64,000 nt of DNA from Streptomyces sp. NRRL S-350 (GTDB lineage: Bacteria; Actinomycetota; Actinomycetes; Streptomycetales; Streptomycetaceae): contig NZ_JOHO01000028.1 in the NCBI RefSeq assembly GCF_000719705.1, forward strand, positions 1-64,000. Direction: 5' to 3'. The notes beneath the pieces are model-generated. The model was given only the letters and a program-made list of their open reading frames with translations. It was not told the DNA's origin and ran no database searches. Made by a program: the position numbers and the translations under genes. Below are positions 42,679 through 52,532 of this stretch, one piece after another (position 1 is the stretch's first letter; each line of letters begins with the position of its first letter).

Positions 42679-43835
42679 GCACCGAGACCCGCCGCGCCGG
42701 CCTCCCGGTCCAGGCCGCGACGCCGTCCTGGACCACCGAACTGCGCCGCGAGGACGACGCCCTGGACGCCGTCGCCGGGGAGTGGGACGAGCTGGCGGCA
42801 CGCTGCCGGACCGCCACCTTCTTCCAGGCCGCCGCCTGGCAGCGTTCCTGGTGGCGCCAGTACGGCCGCCCGGGCGCCCTGCTGGTGGTGCTGGTCCGCC
42901 GGGACGGCCGGCTGGTCGGCGCGGGCGCCTTCATGCACCGCGGCGGCCCGCTCGGCGGCCTGACCGGCCTCGGTGCCGGGCTGATCGACTACACCGACGT
43001 CCTGCTCGACGACGAGTGCGCCGACCGGGCCGCCGCCGAGTTCGCCGCCGCCCTGCCGCTCACCCGCCCCTGGCACTCGCTGGAACTGCGCGAGGTGCAC
43101 CCCGACGCGGCGGTGCAGCGGGTCTACGAGCACTGGCGCGGCTGCCGCCGTCGCCACCAGGACTCGCTCTGCCAGTACCTGCCGGCCGTCCCGATGGAGC
43201 GGCTGCTCAAGCGGGTGCCCGGCAAGACGGCCCAGCGCAGCCGGGTGAAACTGCGCAAGATCGCCGAGGCCGGGGTGCAGGTCCGCTCGACACCGCCGGC
43301 GGAGGTGCCGCAGGCGATGGCGGAGCTGCTTCGGCTGCACTTCCTGCAGTGGCAGGAGCGGGGTGTCACCCCGGAACACCGCACCGAGCGGTTCGCCCGG
43401 CACCTGACCGACTCCACCACCGGCCTGGTCGCCGCCGGGAAGGCCGCCGTCCACCAGTTCCACCTGGACGGCGAACTCGTCGCGGTGAACCTGCTGCTGC
43501 TCTGCCCGTCCTTCGGCGGCCTGTACCTGTACGGCGCCCACCCGCTGCTGCGCGAGCGGCTGGACATCGCCGGACTGCTGTTCAGCGCGGCGCTGGACGA
43601 CACGGTCGCCGCGGGCATCCCGGTGCTCGGCCTGCTGCGCGGCCAGGAGCCGTACAAGCAGCGTTGGCGGCCGGACCGGCTGCCCAACCAGCGCCTGCTG
43701 CTGGGGCCGGCGGGGGCGGCGCCGGCGGCGGCCGTGCGAGCCTGGGCGGTGCGCGCCCGGCAGGCGGCGGCGCACCAGCTGCGCACCCGCTTCCCCCGGC
43801 TCAAGGAAGCGCTGCTGACCCGCAGCCGGAGCTGA
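42675..43835 (+). CDS. FemAB/CelD-like GNAT acyltransferase
   Basis: This 386-residue protein has the GNAT-type fold of BcsL/CelD proteins found in polysaccharide loci: EWDELAARCRTATFFQAAAW near the N-terminus, then VKLRKIAEAGVQ, HQFHLDGELVAVNLLLLCPS and LYGAHPLLRERLDIAGLLF, ending LLRGQEPYKQRWRPD. It is likely to acylate or aminoacylate the polysaccharide precursor. It is the last plus-strand gene of the operon and ends four bases from the convergent glycanase gene, leaving no room for a terminator. Confidence 0.78.
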   Translation: MSTETRRAGLPVQAATPSWTTELRREDDALDAVAGEWDELAARCRTATFFQAAAWQRSWWRQYGRPGALLVVLVRRDGRLVGAGAFMHRGGPLGGLTGLGAGLIDYTDVLLDDECADRAAAEFAAALPLTRPWHSLELREVHPDAAVQRVYEHWRGCRRRHQDSLCQYLPAVPMERLLKRVPGKTAQRSRVKLRKIAEAGVQVRSTPPAEVPQAMAELLRLHFLQWQERGVTPEHRTERFARHLTDSTTGLVAAGKAAVHQFHLDGELVAVNLLLLCPSFGGLYLYGAHPLLRERLDIAGLLFSAALDDTVAAGIPVLGLLRGQEPYKQRWRPDRLPNQRLLLGPAGAAPAAAVRAWAVRARQAAAHQLRTRFPRLKEALLTRSRS

Positions 43836-43839
43836 TCGC

Positions 43840-45045
43840 TCAGCGCCGGCCCGGGGTCGGACCGGCCGACGGACTCGGCGCGGCGCTCGCGCTCGCGGCT
43901 CCCGTCCCGCTCGGCAGGGCGGGGGCGCTCGGCGCGGAGGGCACCGCCGGCGGGGTCGGAACGGCCGGGGCGGCGGGGGTCGGGGGCGCTGTCGGCCCCG
44001 CCGTCGGCGCCCCCTTCGACCCGGACATCAGCTGCTTGAACCGGGCCGCCGAGCGCGGGTTGCTGCCGCACTGGAAGAAGCCGTGCGGGCAGTAGTCGGT
44101 GACGGTCTGGTAGGCGGTGTCGTGGGTGCGCATCCAGTCGACCATCCGCTGCACGAACTCGGGGTTGTCGCCGTTGCGGAACAGCCCCCACTCCGGGTAC
44201 GAGACCGGCTTGCCGCGCCTGGCCGCGAACTCCACCTGGTCCTGGAGGCCGTAGGGCTCGCGCACGTAGTCGTCGAAGGTGCCCCCGGCGGGCTGGTCGT
44301 AGCTGTCCATGCCGATGATGTCGACCACGTCGTCGCCGGGGTAGCACTTGGTCCACGGGATCGCGTCCGTGCCCCGGTTGGGGGCGAAGTCGAAGCGGAA
44401 CCGCTGCCCGGGCACCGAGCGCATCACGCCGACGATCCGCCGCCAGTACGCCTTCCACGCGGACGGGTCGGGCTTGCAGCGGTGGGTGTAGGTGGTGCCG
44501 TTCATCTCCCACCCGGGGGTGAGCACGGTGTCCGCGCCGCCCAGGGCGACCAGCCGCCGCGCGAGCTTGAGGAAGTGCCCGTCGAAGTCCCCGCGCGCGC
44601 CCTGGGCGAGCAGCCTGGCGACCTCGCCGTCCGGCACGTTCGCCTCGTTGGGCACCAGCATCGGCACGCCGAGGACGAGCAGCCGGGCCGGGTCGGCCAG
44701 CCGCCACTGCGACCACAGGCCGAGCACCACCGGGTCGCCCTCGATGTCGGCCCAGCCGTTGCCCGCCAGGTAGGTGTGGCCGACCTGCAGGTTCGCGTCG
44801 CCGAGCCACTGCGCGTACCGGCTGATCTGCGGGATGTACCTGTCCCAGGAGCCGACGAAGGCGCCGAACGGGGGCTCGTGCTTCGGCCGTTGGACCGGCG
44901 GGCGGGGAGCGGCGCCGCGCGGCTCGAAGGCGTCGGAGGAGAGGGAGTGCCGTTCGGTCCGGTTGGGCGGCGTCCCGGCCGGGACGCCGGCCGTGGCCAT
45001 CAGCAGCAGGGCGGCGGCGGCCAGCGTCAGGCGGCCGATTCGCAT
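43840..45045 (-). CDS. Secreted GH26-like endo-glycanase
   Basis: This 401-residue protein has a signal peptide (MRIGRLTLAAAALLLMATAG), a TIM-barrel domain (about 55-340) and a Pro/Ala/Ser/Thr-rich tail (about 346-401). GWEMNG (acid/base Glu180), DFAPNRG, IGMDSYD and SYPEWGLF (nucleophile Glu285) fit family GH26 (mannanase/lichenase clan). It is convergent with the exopolysaccharide operon, and may trim or release that polymer. Exact sugar specificity is not readable. Confidence 0.8.
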   Translation of the reverse strand: MRIGRLTLAAAALLLMATAGVPAGTPPNRTERHSLSSDAFEPRGAAPRPPVQRPKHEPPFGAFVGSWDRYIPQISRYAQWLGDANLQVGHTYLAGNGWADIEGDPVVLGLWSQWRLADPARLLVLGVPMLVPNEANVPDGEVARLLAQGARGDFDGHFLKLARRLVALGGADTVLTPGWEMNGTTYTHRCKPDPSAWKAYWRRIVGVMRSVPGQRFRFDFAPNRGTDAIPWTKCYPGDDVVDIIGMDSYDQPAGGTFDDYVREPYGLQDQVEFAARRGKPVSYPEWGLFRNGDNPEFVQRMVDWMRTHDTAYQTVTDYCPHGFFQCGSNPRSAARFKQLMSGSKGAPTAGPTAPPTPAAPAVPTPPAVPSAPSAPALPSGTGAASASAAPSPSAGPTPGRR

Positions 45046-45156
45046 GGTCTCTCCTCCGGACGTCGCGTGGGCGGGGCGCCCGGTCTCGGCGTGGACGGAC
45101 CGTGGCGCCCCGCTCGCCGACAGTAGGACCGCCTGAGCGCAGAAAAGCCGAATGTC

Positions 45157-45162
45157 ACCCTA
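45157..45162 (-). promoter_or_regulatory. -10-like TAGGGT for the glycanase gene
   Basis: On the minus strand TTTAGGGTGACATT lies in the AT-richest part of the divergent gap 45046-45413. TAGGGT fits an actinobacterial -10, giving a leader of about 105 bases before the glycanase gene. No convincing -35 was seen. Confidence 0.3.
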
Positions 45163-45377
45163 AAGTGGGCGGCATTCGAACGCCGTCTGCCGCAACGGCG
45201 GCCGGCCCGCCGCCGTGTATCAGCTCTGTAACGGTCCGGCCGGGCCCGCGCTGCCCGCTCCGGGACGCGCCACGGAGCGGCCGGGGAGCCGACGACGCAG
45301 GTGGGCGGGCGGGCGTGCGGCCGGGGCGCACGGACCGGGGCGTGCGGTCAACCACCCGGGCGGGGGAGGGAACCGGG

Positions 45378-45407
45378 CTGACTCGCGGGCCCGGTGAAAG
45401 GTACGCT
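45378..45407 (+). promoter_or_regulatory. Candidate promoter giving a leaderless transcript
   Basis: CTGACT (45378-45383) and TACGCT (45402-45407) are 18 bases apart, and the GTG start at 45414 follows the -10 by only six bases. Transcription would therefore start at the start codon. No ribosome site is visible, which agrees. Confidence 0.45.
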
Positions 45408-45413
45408 CCGGCC

Positions 45414-46439
45414 GTGTCCCGGAAGCCGCTGCGTGTACTGACCCCCCGCTCGATCCTGCCTGCCCTGGCGGTGATGCTGGTCCTTGCGGCCGGAGCGGCG
45501 GCACACGCGAACAAGCCGGTGCCGTTCGGCGACCGGGTGGCGGGGCCGGGTGACGCCGAGGCGACGCCGGTGAACTCGGAGTCGCTCAGCGCGGCCGACC
45601 TGGACCTGAGGGTGGGCCCGGGCCTGGAGGCGTTCCACAAGCGGACCGGCGAGCAGGCCTGGTCGTACCGCCGGGAGGGCGCCGAGGCGCTCTACCTGGC
45701 GATGGCCGGGGACAACGCGATCGTGGTCTGGGACGACGGCATGGTCACCTCGGTGCGCCCCGGCGACCACGCGGTGCGCTGGCACCGTGCCGTGCCCGGC
45801 CTGGAGGACTGGCTGCGCGGTGACGGCGATCCCGGCGCCGACAAGCGGACCGACGTCCAGCGCAAGCAGCTCGCCAAGCAGCGGGCCGCGGCAGCGCTGC
45901 ACACCGTCCAGCGGGACGGCTCGCCCTGGCTGGCCCTGGTGACGCCCAACCTGACCATGGGACTGCGCGACGCCGACGGGGACCTGCGCTACAACGACAG
46001 GCCGGCCAACGGCTGCGTCTACGACCCGCTGCGCGCCGTGCACACGGACTACGCCGTGCTCATCCCGCGCACCTGCACCAACAGCAGCGGGCAGGCCGTC
46101 TCCGGCGGCATCACCGGCTACCGGCTGGACAGCAACGGCTGGGCGATGAGCACCGGCCCGGCCGCGACGGTCAAGGTGCTGGACCGCAGCCGGGTGGAGG
46201 TCACCGACGGTCCGATCGTCCCGCCCCGGGTGTTCGACACCAAGGCGGCCGCGCCGGAGACGGCCTGCGGCAGCCTCGACGCGCCCTTCGCCGCCGTCCG
46301 CCCGCAGGGCGGCTGCACGGACCCGTCGGCGCCGGTCGCGGACGCCCCGGCCGCTCCGGCCGGCGGTGCCGGCCCGACCGCCACGGACGGCCCGGCCGAC
46401 ACCGGGGCCCCGACGGCGCCCGCGGGGGACCAGCCGTAG
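45414..46439 (+). CDS. Exported protein of unknown function, PQQ-propeller-like repeats
   Basis: This 341-residue protein has an N-terminal signal/anchor helix (PRSILPALAVMLVLAAGAAAHA). The body resembles a few blades of a PQQ-like beta-propeller: LEAFHKRTGEQAWSYRREG, AIVVWDDGMVTSVRPGDHAVRWHRAV and LVTPNLTMGLRDADGDLRYN. Four or more cysteines suggest disulfides. The last 55 residues are Ala/Pro/Thr-rich. I do not recognise a characterised family. It stands upstream of the ABC-F gene with a 250-base gap. Confidence 0.65.
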   Translation: MSRKPLRVLTPRSILPALAVMLVLAAGAAAHANKPVPFGDRVAGPGDAEATPVNSESLSAADLDLRVGPGLEAFHKRTGEQAWSYRREGAEALYLAMAGDNAIVVWDDGMVTSVRPGDHAVRWHRAVPGLEDWLRGDGDPGADKRTDVQRKQLAKQRAAAALHTVQRDGSPWLALVTPNLTMGLRDADGDLRYNDRPANGCVYDPLRAVHTDYAVLIPRTCTNSSGQAVSGGITGYRLDSNGWAMSTGPAATVKVLDRSRVEVTDGPIVPPRVFDTKAAAPETACGSLDAPFAAVRPQGGCTDPSAPVADAPAAPAGGAGPTATDGPADTGAPTAPAGDQP

Positions 46440-46539
46440 CGGGCGGCGGCCGGGCGGTCCGGGAGCCGGGCGGTCAGGGGGCCCGCAGGGCGGGCCGGTA
46501 CCGCGGGCGGTCGTCCCCGGGGCGTTTCGCACGGCCCGG

Positions 46540-46545
46540 TAGACT
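46540..46545 (+). promoter_or_regulatory. -10 element TAGACT upstream of the ABC-F gene
   Basis: TAGACT is a strong match to the actinobacterial -10 consensus. An ATG lies seven bases later, at the predicted transcription start. No clear -35 was found in the GC-rich stretch before it. Confidence 0.5.
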
Positions 46546-46552
46546 TGCCGCC

Positions 46553-46576
46553 ATGGCTATCTTCTCCGGGCAATAG
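46553..46576 (+). CDS. Possible leaderless leader peptide MAIFSGQ
   Basis: A complete 8-codon frame, ATG to TAG, begins where transcription from TAGACT should start and ends 113 bases before the ABC-F gene. The intervening region is rich in inverted G/C blocks able to pair. Leader peptides that sense ribosome stalling control several antibiotic-resistance ABC-F genes. Here this is inference from layout; a frame this short can arise by chance. Confidence 0.35.
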   Translation: MAIFSGQ

Positions 46577-46689
46577 CGGGCGGCGGCGCTCCCACGTGCC
46601 GCGCCGACCGTCGATGAAGCCCCTTCCCGTCCGCCCGGCCCCGGGCCCCGCCCGGCCGCCCGCCCACGTCCCAGGAGTAGTTCCCAGCC

Positions 46690-48288
<1,599 letters not shown>

Positions 48289-48330
48289 CCGGGAGTAGAC
48301 GCGGCCTCCGCTTTTCGGACCAGAAAACCT

Positions 48331-48383
48331 AGTCCTTACGGCGTGTCCGGGAATGAAGTAGACCCGGATTCCGTTTAAGGACT
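48331..48383 (+). ncRNA. Nested stem-loop downstream of the ABC-F gene
   Basis: AGTCCTTA (48331-48338) pairs with TAAGGACT (48376-48383); CGG/CCG extends the stem past a two-base bulge; after a small internal loop TCCGGG (48346-48351) pairs with CCCGGA (48363-48368) around an 11-base AT-rich loop. It begins 43 bases after the stop and is AT-richer than its surroundings. It could be a 3' UTR element or part of a small RNA. No known family is recognised. Confidence 0.45.
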
Positions 48384-48387
48384 TCCT

Positions 48388-48420
48388 GTCGGCCCGCCAC
48401 TCGATCGTGGTCGGGCCGAC
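48388..48420 (+). terminator. Terminator hairpin after the ABC-F gene
   Basis: GTCGGCCC (48388-48395) pairs with GGGCCGAC (48413-48420), and the stem continues with CCAC/GTGG past one bulged base to the loop TCGATC. It directly follows the nested stem-loop. The remaining gap to 48615 has no gene visible apart from the promoter of the next one. Confidence 0.7.
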
Positions 48421-48615
48421 ACTGCTGATCAGCCAATTCGCGGCGAACGGCGGAACCCGCTCGGGGGCGTGCACTCTGCGTGAGCGCCCTGATCGGATCC
48501 GATCACCACCGCAGGACCACGCATTTCCGGCATCGACCTTGTCGAATGGGTGGCCAGGACGCGGTGGATGGGTGATCATGGGAATCTGACCGAGCAACGC
48601 TACGAGGAGGCACGG

Positions 48616-48849
48616 GTGGCCGAGACTCTGAAAAAGGGCAGCCGGGTGACCGGTGCCGCGCGTGAGAAGCTCGCGGCCGATCTCAAGAAGAAGTACGACT
48701 CCGGGGCGAGCATTCGCGCTCTCGCGGAGGAGACCGGTCGTTCGTACGGCTTTGTGCACCGGATGCTGAGCGAGTCCGGAGTGATCCTCCGGGGCCGCGG
48801 TGGTGCCACGCGGGGCAAGAACAAGGCGACTGCCGGAGCCGGTTCCTGA
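48616..48849 (+). CDS. Small helix-turn-helix protein
   Basis: This 77-residue basic protein starts with GTG just after GAGGAGG, which decides the start. It reads VAETLKKGSRVTGAAREKLA, then a helix-turn-helix of resolvase/Hin type (YDSGASIRALAEETGRSYGF, about 32-51, followed by VHRMLSESGV), and a basic GRGGATRGKNK tail. It is likely a DNA-binding protein acting as a small regulator or nucleoid factor. I recognise it as the kind of small HTH protein widespread in streptomycetes but know no function. Confidence 0.8.
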   Translation: MAETLKKGSRVTGAAREKLAADLKKKYDSGASIRALAEETGRSYGFVHRMLSESGVILRGRGGATRGKNKATAGAGS

Positions 48850-49113
48850 CGGTTCGTCAGTCCATGGCTGGATGACGCGGCGGCAGGGCGCCGACCGAGG
48901 TGACGACAGCTGACCGTCGGCTGGGCGTCCTCCCTCGGGTCGTGTGGACCGGCCGCCGATCGTCATGTCCGGGGTGTCTCCGTCCCCCGTCCGCTTCCTC
49001 GCCCGTCGGTGCCGGCAATGCCCCGCCGACCTTTCCCGGCAGAGCCCCTGCCTTCGCGCGCCCAGGTTTGTTACTCTCCGGTAGCCACGTCCCCCGCCAC
49101 CGGAGGTTCCCGC

Positions 49114-49920
49114 ATGACCGCCCCCGCCACCGACCCGCAGGCCCCGAGCTGGGAGCGGGACGGCGTCCGCCTGGAGATCGAAGGCGAACTCGCCGTCGTC
49201 ACCCTCTGTCAGCCCAAGCGACGCAACGCCCAGTCGCCGGCGCTCTGGCGCGCCCTCGCCGCCGCCGGCCGCGACCTGCCCGGGAGCGTCCGGGTCGTCC
49301 TCCTGCGCGCGGAGGGCGTCTCCTTCTCGGCCGGCCTGGACCGGGCCATGTTCACCGCCGAGGGCATCCCCGGCGAGCCCACCTTCCTCCAGCTCGCCGG
49401 CGGGAGCGACAAGGAACTGGACGACACCATCGCCTCGTACCAGGAGGCCTTCACCTGGTGGCGCCGCTCGGACGTGATCTCCATCGCCGCCGTCCAGGGC
49501 CACGCCGTCGGCGCGGGCTTCCAGCTGGCGCTCGGCTGCGACCTGCGGGTGGTCGCCGACGACGTCCAGTTCGCGATGAAGGAGACCTCGCTCGGCCTCG
49601 TCCCGGACCTGGCCGGCACCAAGCCGCTCACCGAACTCGTCGGCTACGCCCGGGCGCTGGAGATCTGCGCCACCGGCCGCTGGGTCGGCGCGGAGGAGGC
49701 CGCCGCGATCGGGCTGGCCAACCTGGCCGTGCCCGGCGCGGAGCTGGACGTTGCCGCCCGTGACCTCGCGGCGGCCCTGCTGGCCGCTCCGCGCGGCGCC
49801 GTGATCGAGACCAAGGCCCTCCTGCAGGGCGCCGCCGGGCGCTCCTTCGAGGAGCAGCGTTCGGCCGAACGGGTGGCGCAGGCCCGTCGGCTGAGGGAAC
49901 TCGCCGGGATCGGCGACTGA
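49114..49920 (+). CDS. Enoyl-CoA hydratase/isomerase-family protein
   Basis: This 268-residue crotonase-fold protein has the oxyanion-hole segments SFSAGLDR and GHAVGAGFQLALGCDLRVV, and the region MKETSLGLVPDLAGTKPLTELVG that normally carries a catalytic Glu. ATG 49114 follows GGAGG. A long, non-canonical hairpin follows. It is probably a fatty-acyl-CoA hydratase or isomerase; substrate and pathway cannot be told from the neighbours. The gap before it (48850-49113) shows no gene. Confidence 0.88.
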   Translation: MTAPATDPQAPSWERDGVRLEIEGELAVVTLCQPKRRNAQSPALWRALAAAGRDLPGSVRVVLLRAEGVSFSAGLDRAMFTAEGIPGEPTFLQLAGGSDKELDDTIASYQEAFTWWRRSDVISIAAVQGHAVGAGFQLALGCDLRVVADDVQFAMKETSLGLVPDLAGTKPLTELVGYARALEICATGRWVGAEEAAAIGLANLAVPGAELDVAARDLAAALLAAPRGAVIETKALLQGAAGRSFEEQRSAERVAQARRLRELAGIGD

Positions 49921-49949
49921 CACGCGGCGTCGGTCGGCCCGCATCGACG

Positions 49950-49987
49950 GCAGGCCCGGCCCGGGGGAGACCCTGGGCCGGGCCTGC
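49950..49987 (+). terminator. Hairpin terminator
   Basis: A perfect 13-bp stem (49950-49962 with 49975-49987) with a 12-base loop lies 29 bases after the crotonase-family gene. Confidence 0.75.
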
Positions 49988-50110
49988 GGCGTTTCCGGGT
50001 GCGCCGGGCGGCGGGTGGCGGGCGCCGCTCAGGGGGCGGGGAACGTGGCGAAATGCCAGAGTTGGGGAGGTTTGCGATATAGCTGGAGCCGTACGACGGG
50101 AGATGCGCCC

Positions 50111-50623
50111 ATGCCTGACACTCCGACGCCCGCGACCCTGCACAAGAACCCCGGCGGCACCCCGACCCCCGGTCCGCCGCCCGGTGCCCACGGCGGGGGG
50201 AGGCCGGGCGGTGAGCGCGGCCGCACGGCGCTGGCCGTCGGCGTGGTGGAGAAGATCGCCGGGATGGCGGCCCGCGAGGTCTCCGGGATCCACGCGCTGG
50301 GCTCCGGGCTGGCCCGGACCTTCGGCGCGATGCGGGACCGGGTGCCCGGCGGCAAGGCCAGCGTCGGGCGGGGCATCAAGGCCGAGGTCGGTGAGAAACA
50401 GACCGCGATCGACATCGCCCTGGTGGTCGAGTACGGCGTGGTCATCCCCGAACTCGCCCGCCAGGTACGGGAGAACATCATCCACGCGGTCGAGCGGATG
50501 ACCGGTCTCGAAGTCGTCGAGGTCAACATCGCGGTCAACGACGTGCACCTCCCGGACGAGCCCGAGTTCGAGGAGGAAGAGGAGCCGGTGCCGACGTCGG
50601 GGCAGCGGCCCAAGCTCAAGTAG
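50111..50623 (+). CDS. Asp23/Gls24 family envelope stress protein
   Basis: This 170-residue protein has a Pro/Gly-rich leader (1-35), then the Asp23 domain: ALAVGVVEKIAGMAAREVSG, GEKQTAIDIALVVEYGVVIP and VRENIIHAVERMTGLEVVEV, and ends in an acidic EFEEEEEPV tail and PKLK. In firmicutes such proteins are tethered to the membrane by AmaP and respond to envelope or alkaline stress. It is first in a five-gene run that includes a second Asp23 protein and an AmaP-like protein. Confidence 0.88.
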   Translation: MPDTPTPATLHKNPGGTPTPGPPPGAHGGGRPGGERGRTALAVGVVEKIAGMAAREVSGIHALGSGLARTFGAMRDRVPGGKASVGRGIKAEVGEKQTAIDIALVVEYGVVIPELARQVRENIIHAVERMTGLEVVEVNIAVNDVHLPDEPEFEEEEEPVPTSGQRPKLK

Positions 50624-50690
50624 GGCCCCGGCGGCAGGTGCCGGCCGGGCGGAGAACAGGACGAGGCAGCGCGGAACGAGGGAGTAGCGG

Positions 50691-50882
50691 ATGAACCTGG
50701 CCATCGTCGGCCTGGTGGTGGGCATGGCCCTCGGCTTCGCCGGATACTTCGGGGGGTTCGCGGCGTTCCTGCTGGTGGCCGCGCTCGGGCTGGTCGGCTT
50801 CGTGGCCGGGCGCCTGCTGGAGGGCGACATCGAACTGGGCGAGCTCGGGGACCTGCTGCGCGGCCGCGACCGGCGCCGCTGA
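50691..50882 (+). CDS. Small membrane protein of the Asp23 cluster
   Basis: This 63-residue protein consists of two hydrophobic helices (about 3-20 and 22-41) and a charged tail (ELGELGDLLRGRDRRR). It resembles the small DUF2273-like proteins that accompany Asp23. Its TGA overlaps the ATG of the next gene by one base. GGGAGTAG precedes the ATG. Confidence 0.75.
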   Translation: MNLAIVGLVVGMALGFAGYFGGFAAFLLVAALGLVGFVAGRLLEGDIELGELGDLLRGRDRRR

Positions 50883-51241
50883 TGGCGACCCCCGTCCCCG
50901 CGCCGCTCTCCGCCTCCGTCCCCGCTCCGGGCCGCCGGGGGCGGCTGCGGGTCGCCGACCGGGTCTACGCCCGGATCGCCGCCCGGGCCGCCCGGGAGGC
51001 GATCGTCGAGGCCTGGCCCGCCGGGCGGGCGAAGGGGGCGCCGCCGCACGTCTCGGTGGCCGTGCCGGGCAGCACGGTGACGGTCCGGGTCGCGGTCGAG
51101 CTGCCGTTCCCGTCCGACGTCGCGGCGACGGCCCGGGCGGTCCGGGACCGGATCGCGGCGCAGGTGGTGGGGCTGACCGGAACGAAGGTGTCGGGCGTGG
51201 TGGTGGTGGTCGAGAAGCTGGTGCCGGGGGGAGCCGCGTGA
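50882..51241 (+). CDS. Second Asp23/Gls24-like protein
   Basis: This 119-residue protein repeats the Asp23 pattern in short form: LRVADRVYARIAARAAREAI, HVSVAVPGSTVTVRVAVELP and TARAVRDRIAAQVVGLTG. It lacks the acidic tail of the first copy. Its stop overlaps the next GTG start (GTGA), so the genes are translationally coupled. Confidence 0.75.
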   Translation: MATPVPAPLSASVPAPGRRGRLRVADRVYARIAARAAREAIVEAWPAGRAKGAPPHVSVAVPGSTVTVRVAVELPFPSDVAATARAVRDRIAAQVVGLTGTKVSGVVVVVEKLVPGGAA

Positions 51242-51870
51242 GCGCGGAGATCGTCGACGAGGCCGCCGGGACCGGAACCGCGCCGGGGCGGCCGCCCAGG
51301 CTGCGGGCGCCCAGGACGGCGGCTGCGGCGGTGGTGGCGACCGGCGTGCTGGTGGTGGCCGGGTCGCTGCTGTACGACGTGATCGCGGTACGGGTCGGGC
51401 AGCCGGTACGGCGGTGGCGGGCGCAGATCGTGGACGAACTGGCCACCCGGCACCTCGACGACCTGTGGGTGCTGGTCGGCGCCGGAGCGGCGACGCTGCT
51501 GGGCGGCCGGCTGCTGTGGCTGGCGATCGCGCCCGGGCTGCGGCGCTGGCTGGTGCTGCGGCCGTACGGGGGGACCAGCGCGGCCATCGACCGCGCCGGG
51601 ATCGGGCACCTGCTGACGGACCGGGCGGCCGGACTCGACGGGATCGACCACCTGCGGATCCGGGTCGGACGGCGGCGGGTCCGGGTGGCGCTGGCCGGTC
51701 CGGCGGACCCGGCGGTGGTGCAGCGGCAGCTGCGGGACGAACTGGAACGGGTGGGGCTGGCCCGGCCGCTGCGGCTGGACGTGCGGACGGTGCGCGGCCG
51801 CCGGGCGGGCGGGAGCGCGGGAGCCGGGATCGAGCGGAGTGCCGGGCCGGGGGCGGGAGTGGCGGGGTGA
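51238..51870 (+). CDS. DUF6286-type membrane protein
   Basis: This 210-residue protein has two helices (about 28-48 and 75-95) separated by an external loop, and then a basic cytoplasmic domain with HLLTDRAAGLDGIDHLRIRV and RRVRVALAG. It resembles proteins labelled DUF6286 found in Asp23 clusters of actinobacteria. Role unknown; likely an envelope partner of the Asp23 proteins. Confidence 0.7.
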   Translation: MSAEIVDEAAGTGTAPGRPPRLRAPRTAAAAVVATGVLVVAGSLLYDVIAVRVGQPVRRWRAQIVDELATRHLDDLWVLVGAGAATLLGGRLLWLAIAPGLRRWLVLRPYGGTSAAIDRAGIGHLLTDRAAGLDGIDHLRIRVGRRRVRVALAGPADPAVVQRQLRDELERVGLARPLRLDVRTVRGRRAGGSAGAGIERSAGPGAGVAG

Positions 51871-52508
51871 GGCGGGCGGTCGTCAACCGGGTGTTGCTGG
51901 GGGCGGTCGGGCTGGTGCTGCTGGGGGTCGGGGTGCTGGTGCTGGCGGGCGGCCTGGACCTGTACCGCCGGGTGGGCGTGCATCCGCCGGACTGGTGGCC
52001 GCTCACCTCCCCGGACCAGCCGGTGGTGAGCACGCGGTCGCGGTCGCGGTGGGTGTCGTCGGCGTGGTGGTGGCCGACGGTGATCGGCGGCCTGGCCGTA
52101 CTGGTGGCGGGGGCGGCGTGGTGGCTGGTGGCGCAGGTGCGGCGCACCGGGCTGTCGGTCGTCACGGTGCCGACGCCGGGCGTGAGCGGGCTGCGACTGC
52201 GGGTCGGTGCACGGGCGTTGGAGGAGGCGCTGGAGATCGGCACGGCGGTGCTGCCGGAGGTCGAGCGGGCCGGGGTGCGACTGGTACGGGCGCCGGGGCA
52301 GCCACGGTTGCGCGGGGCGGTGCGGTTGACGCCGGGCGGGGATCCGGCGGCGCTGGTGGCGCACTTCGAGGACGGGCCCCGGGCGGACGCGATCGGCAGC
52401 CTGGGGCTGCCGGACCTGCCCGCGGACCTGCGGATCCGGGTGCTCCAGGCGGCCCCCGCCGAGCCGCGACAGCGGCGGCTCCGGCGGGGACAGCCCAGGG
52501 TGGAGTAG
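51867..52508 (+). CDS. AmaP-like alkaline-shock membrane anchor
   Basis: This 213-residue protein starts with GTG overlapping the previous stop. Two helices (about 8-28 and 68-90) flank a short loop rich in Trp (PPDWWPL, SAWWWPTVIGG), and the C-terminal domain (LRLRVGARALEEALEIGTAV) should face the cytoplasm. In size and topology it matches AmaP, which anchors Asp23 to the membrane. It ends the five-gene cluster, convergent with the SDR gene. Confidence 0.72.
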   Translation: MRRAVVNRVLLGAVGLVLLGVGVLVLAGGLDLYRRVGVHPPDWWPLTSPDQPVVSTRSRSRWVSSAWWWPTVIGGLAVLVAGAAWWLVAQVRRTGLSVVTVPTPGVSGLRLRVGARALEEALEIGTAVLPEVERAGVRLVRAPGQPRLRGAVRLTPGGDPAALVAHFEDGPRADAIGSLGLPDLPADLRIRVLQAAPAEPRQRRLRRGQPRVE

Positions 52509-52532
52509 CGGGAGCAGGAGGACGGGCGGAGG

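Noticed and set aside
33633-45045. A secondary-metabolite gene cluster
   Set aside because: No polyketide, peptide, terpene or RiPP core enzyme is present; the genes fit polysaccharide assembly.
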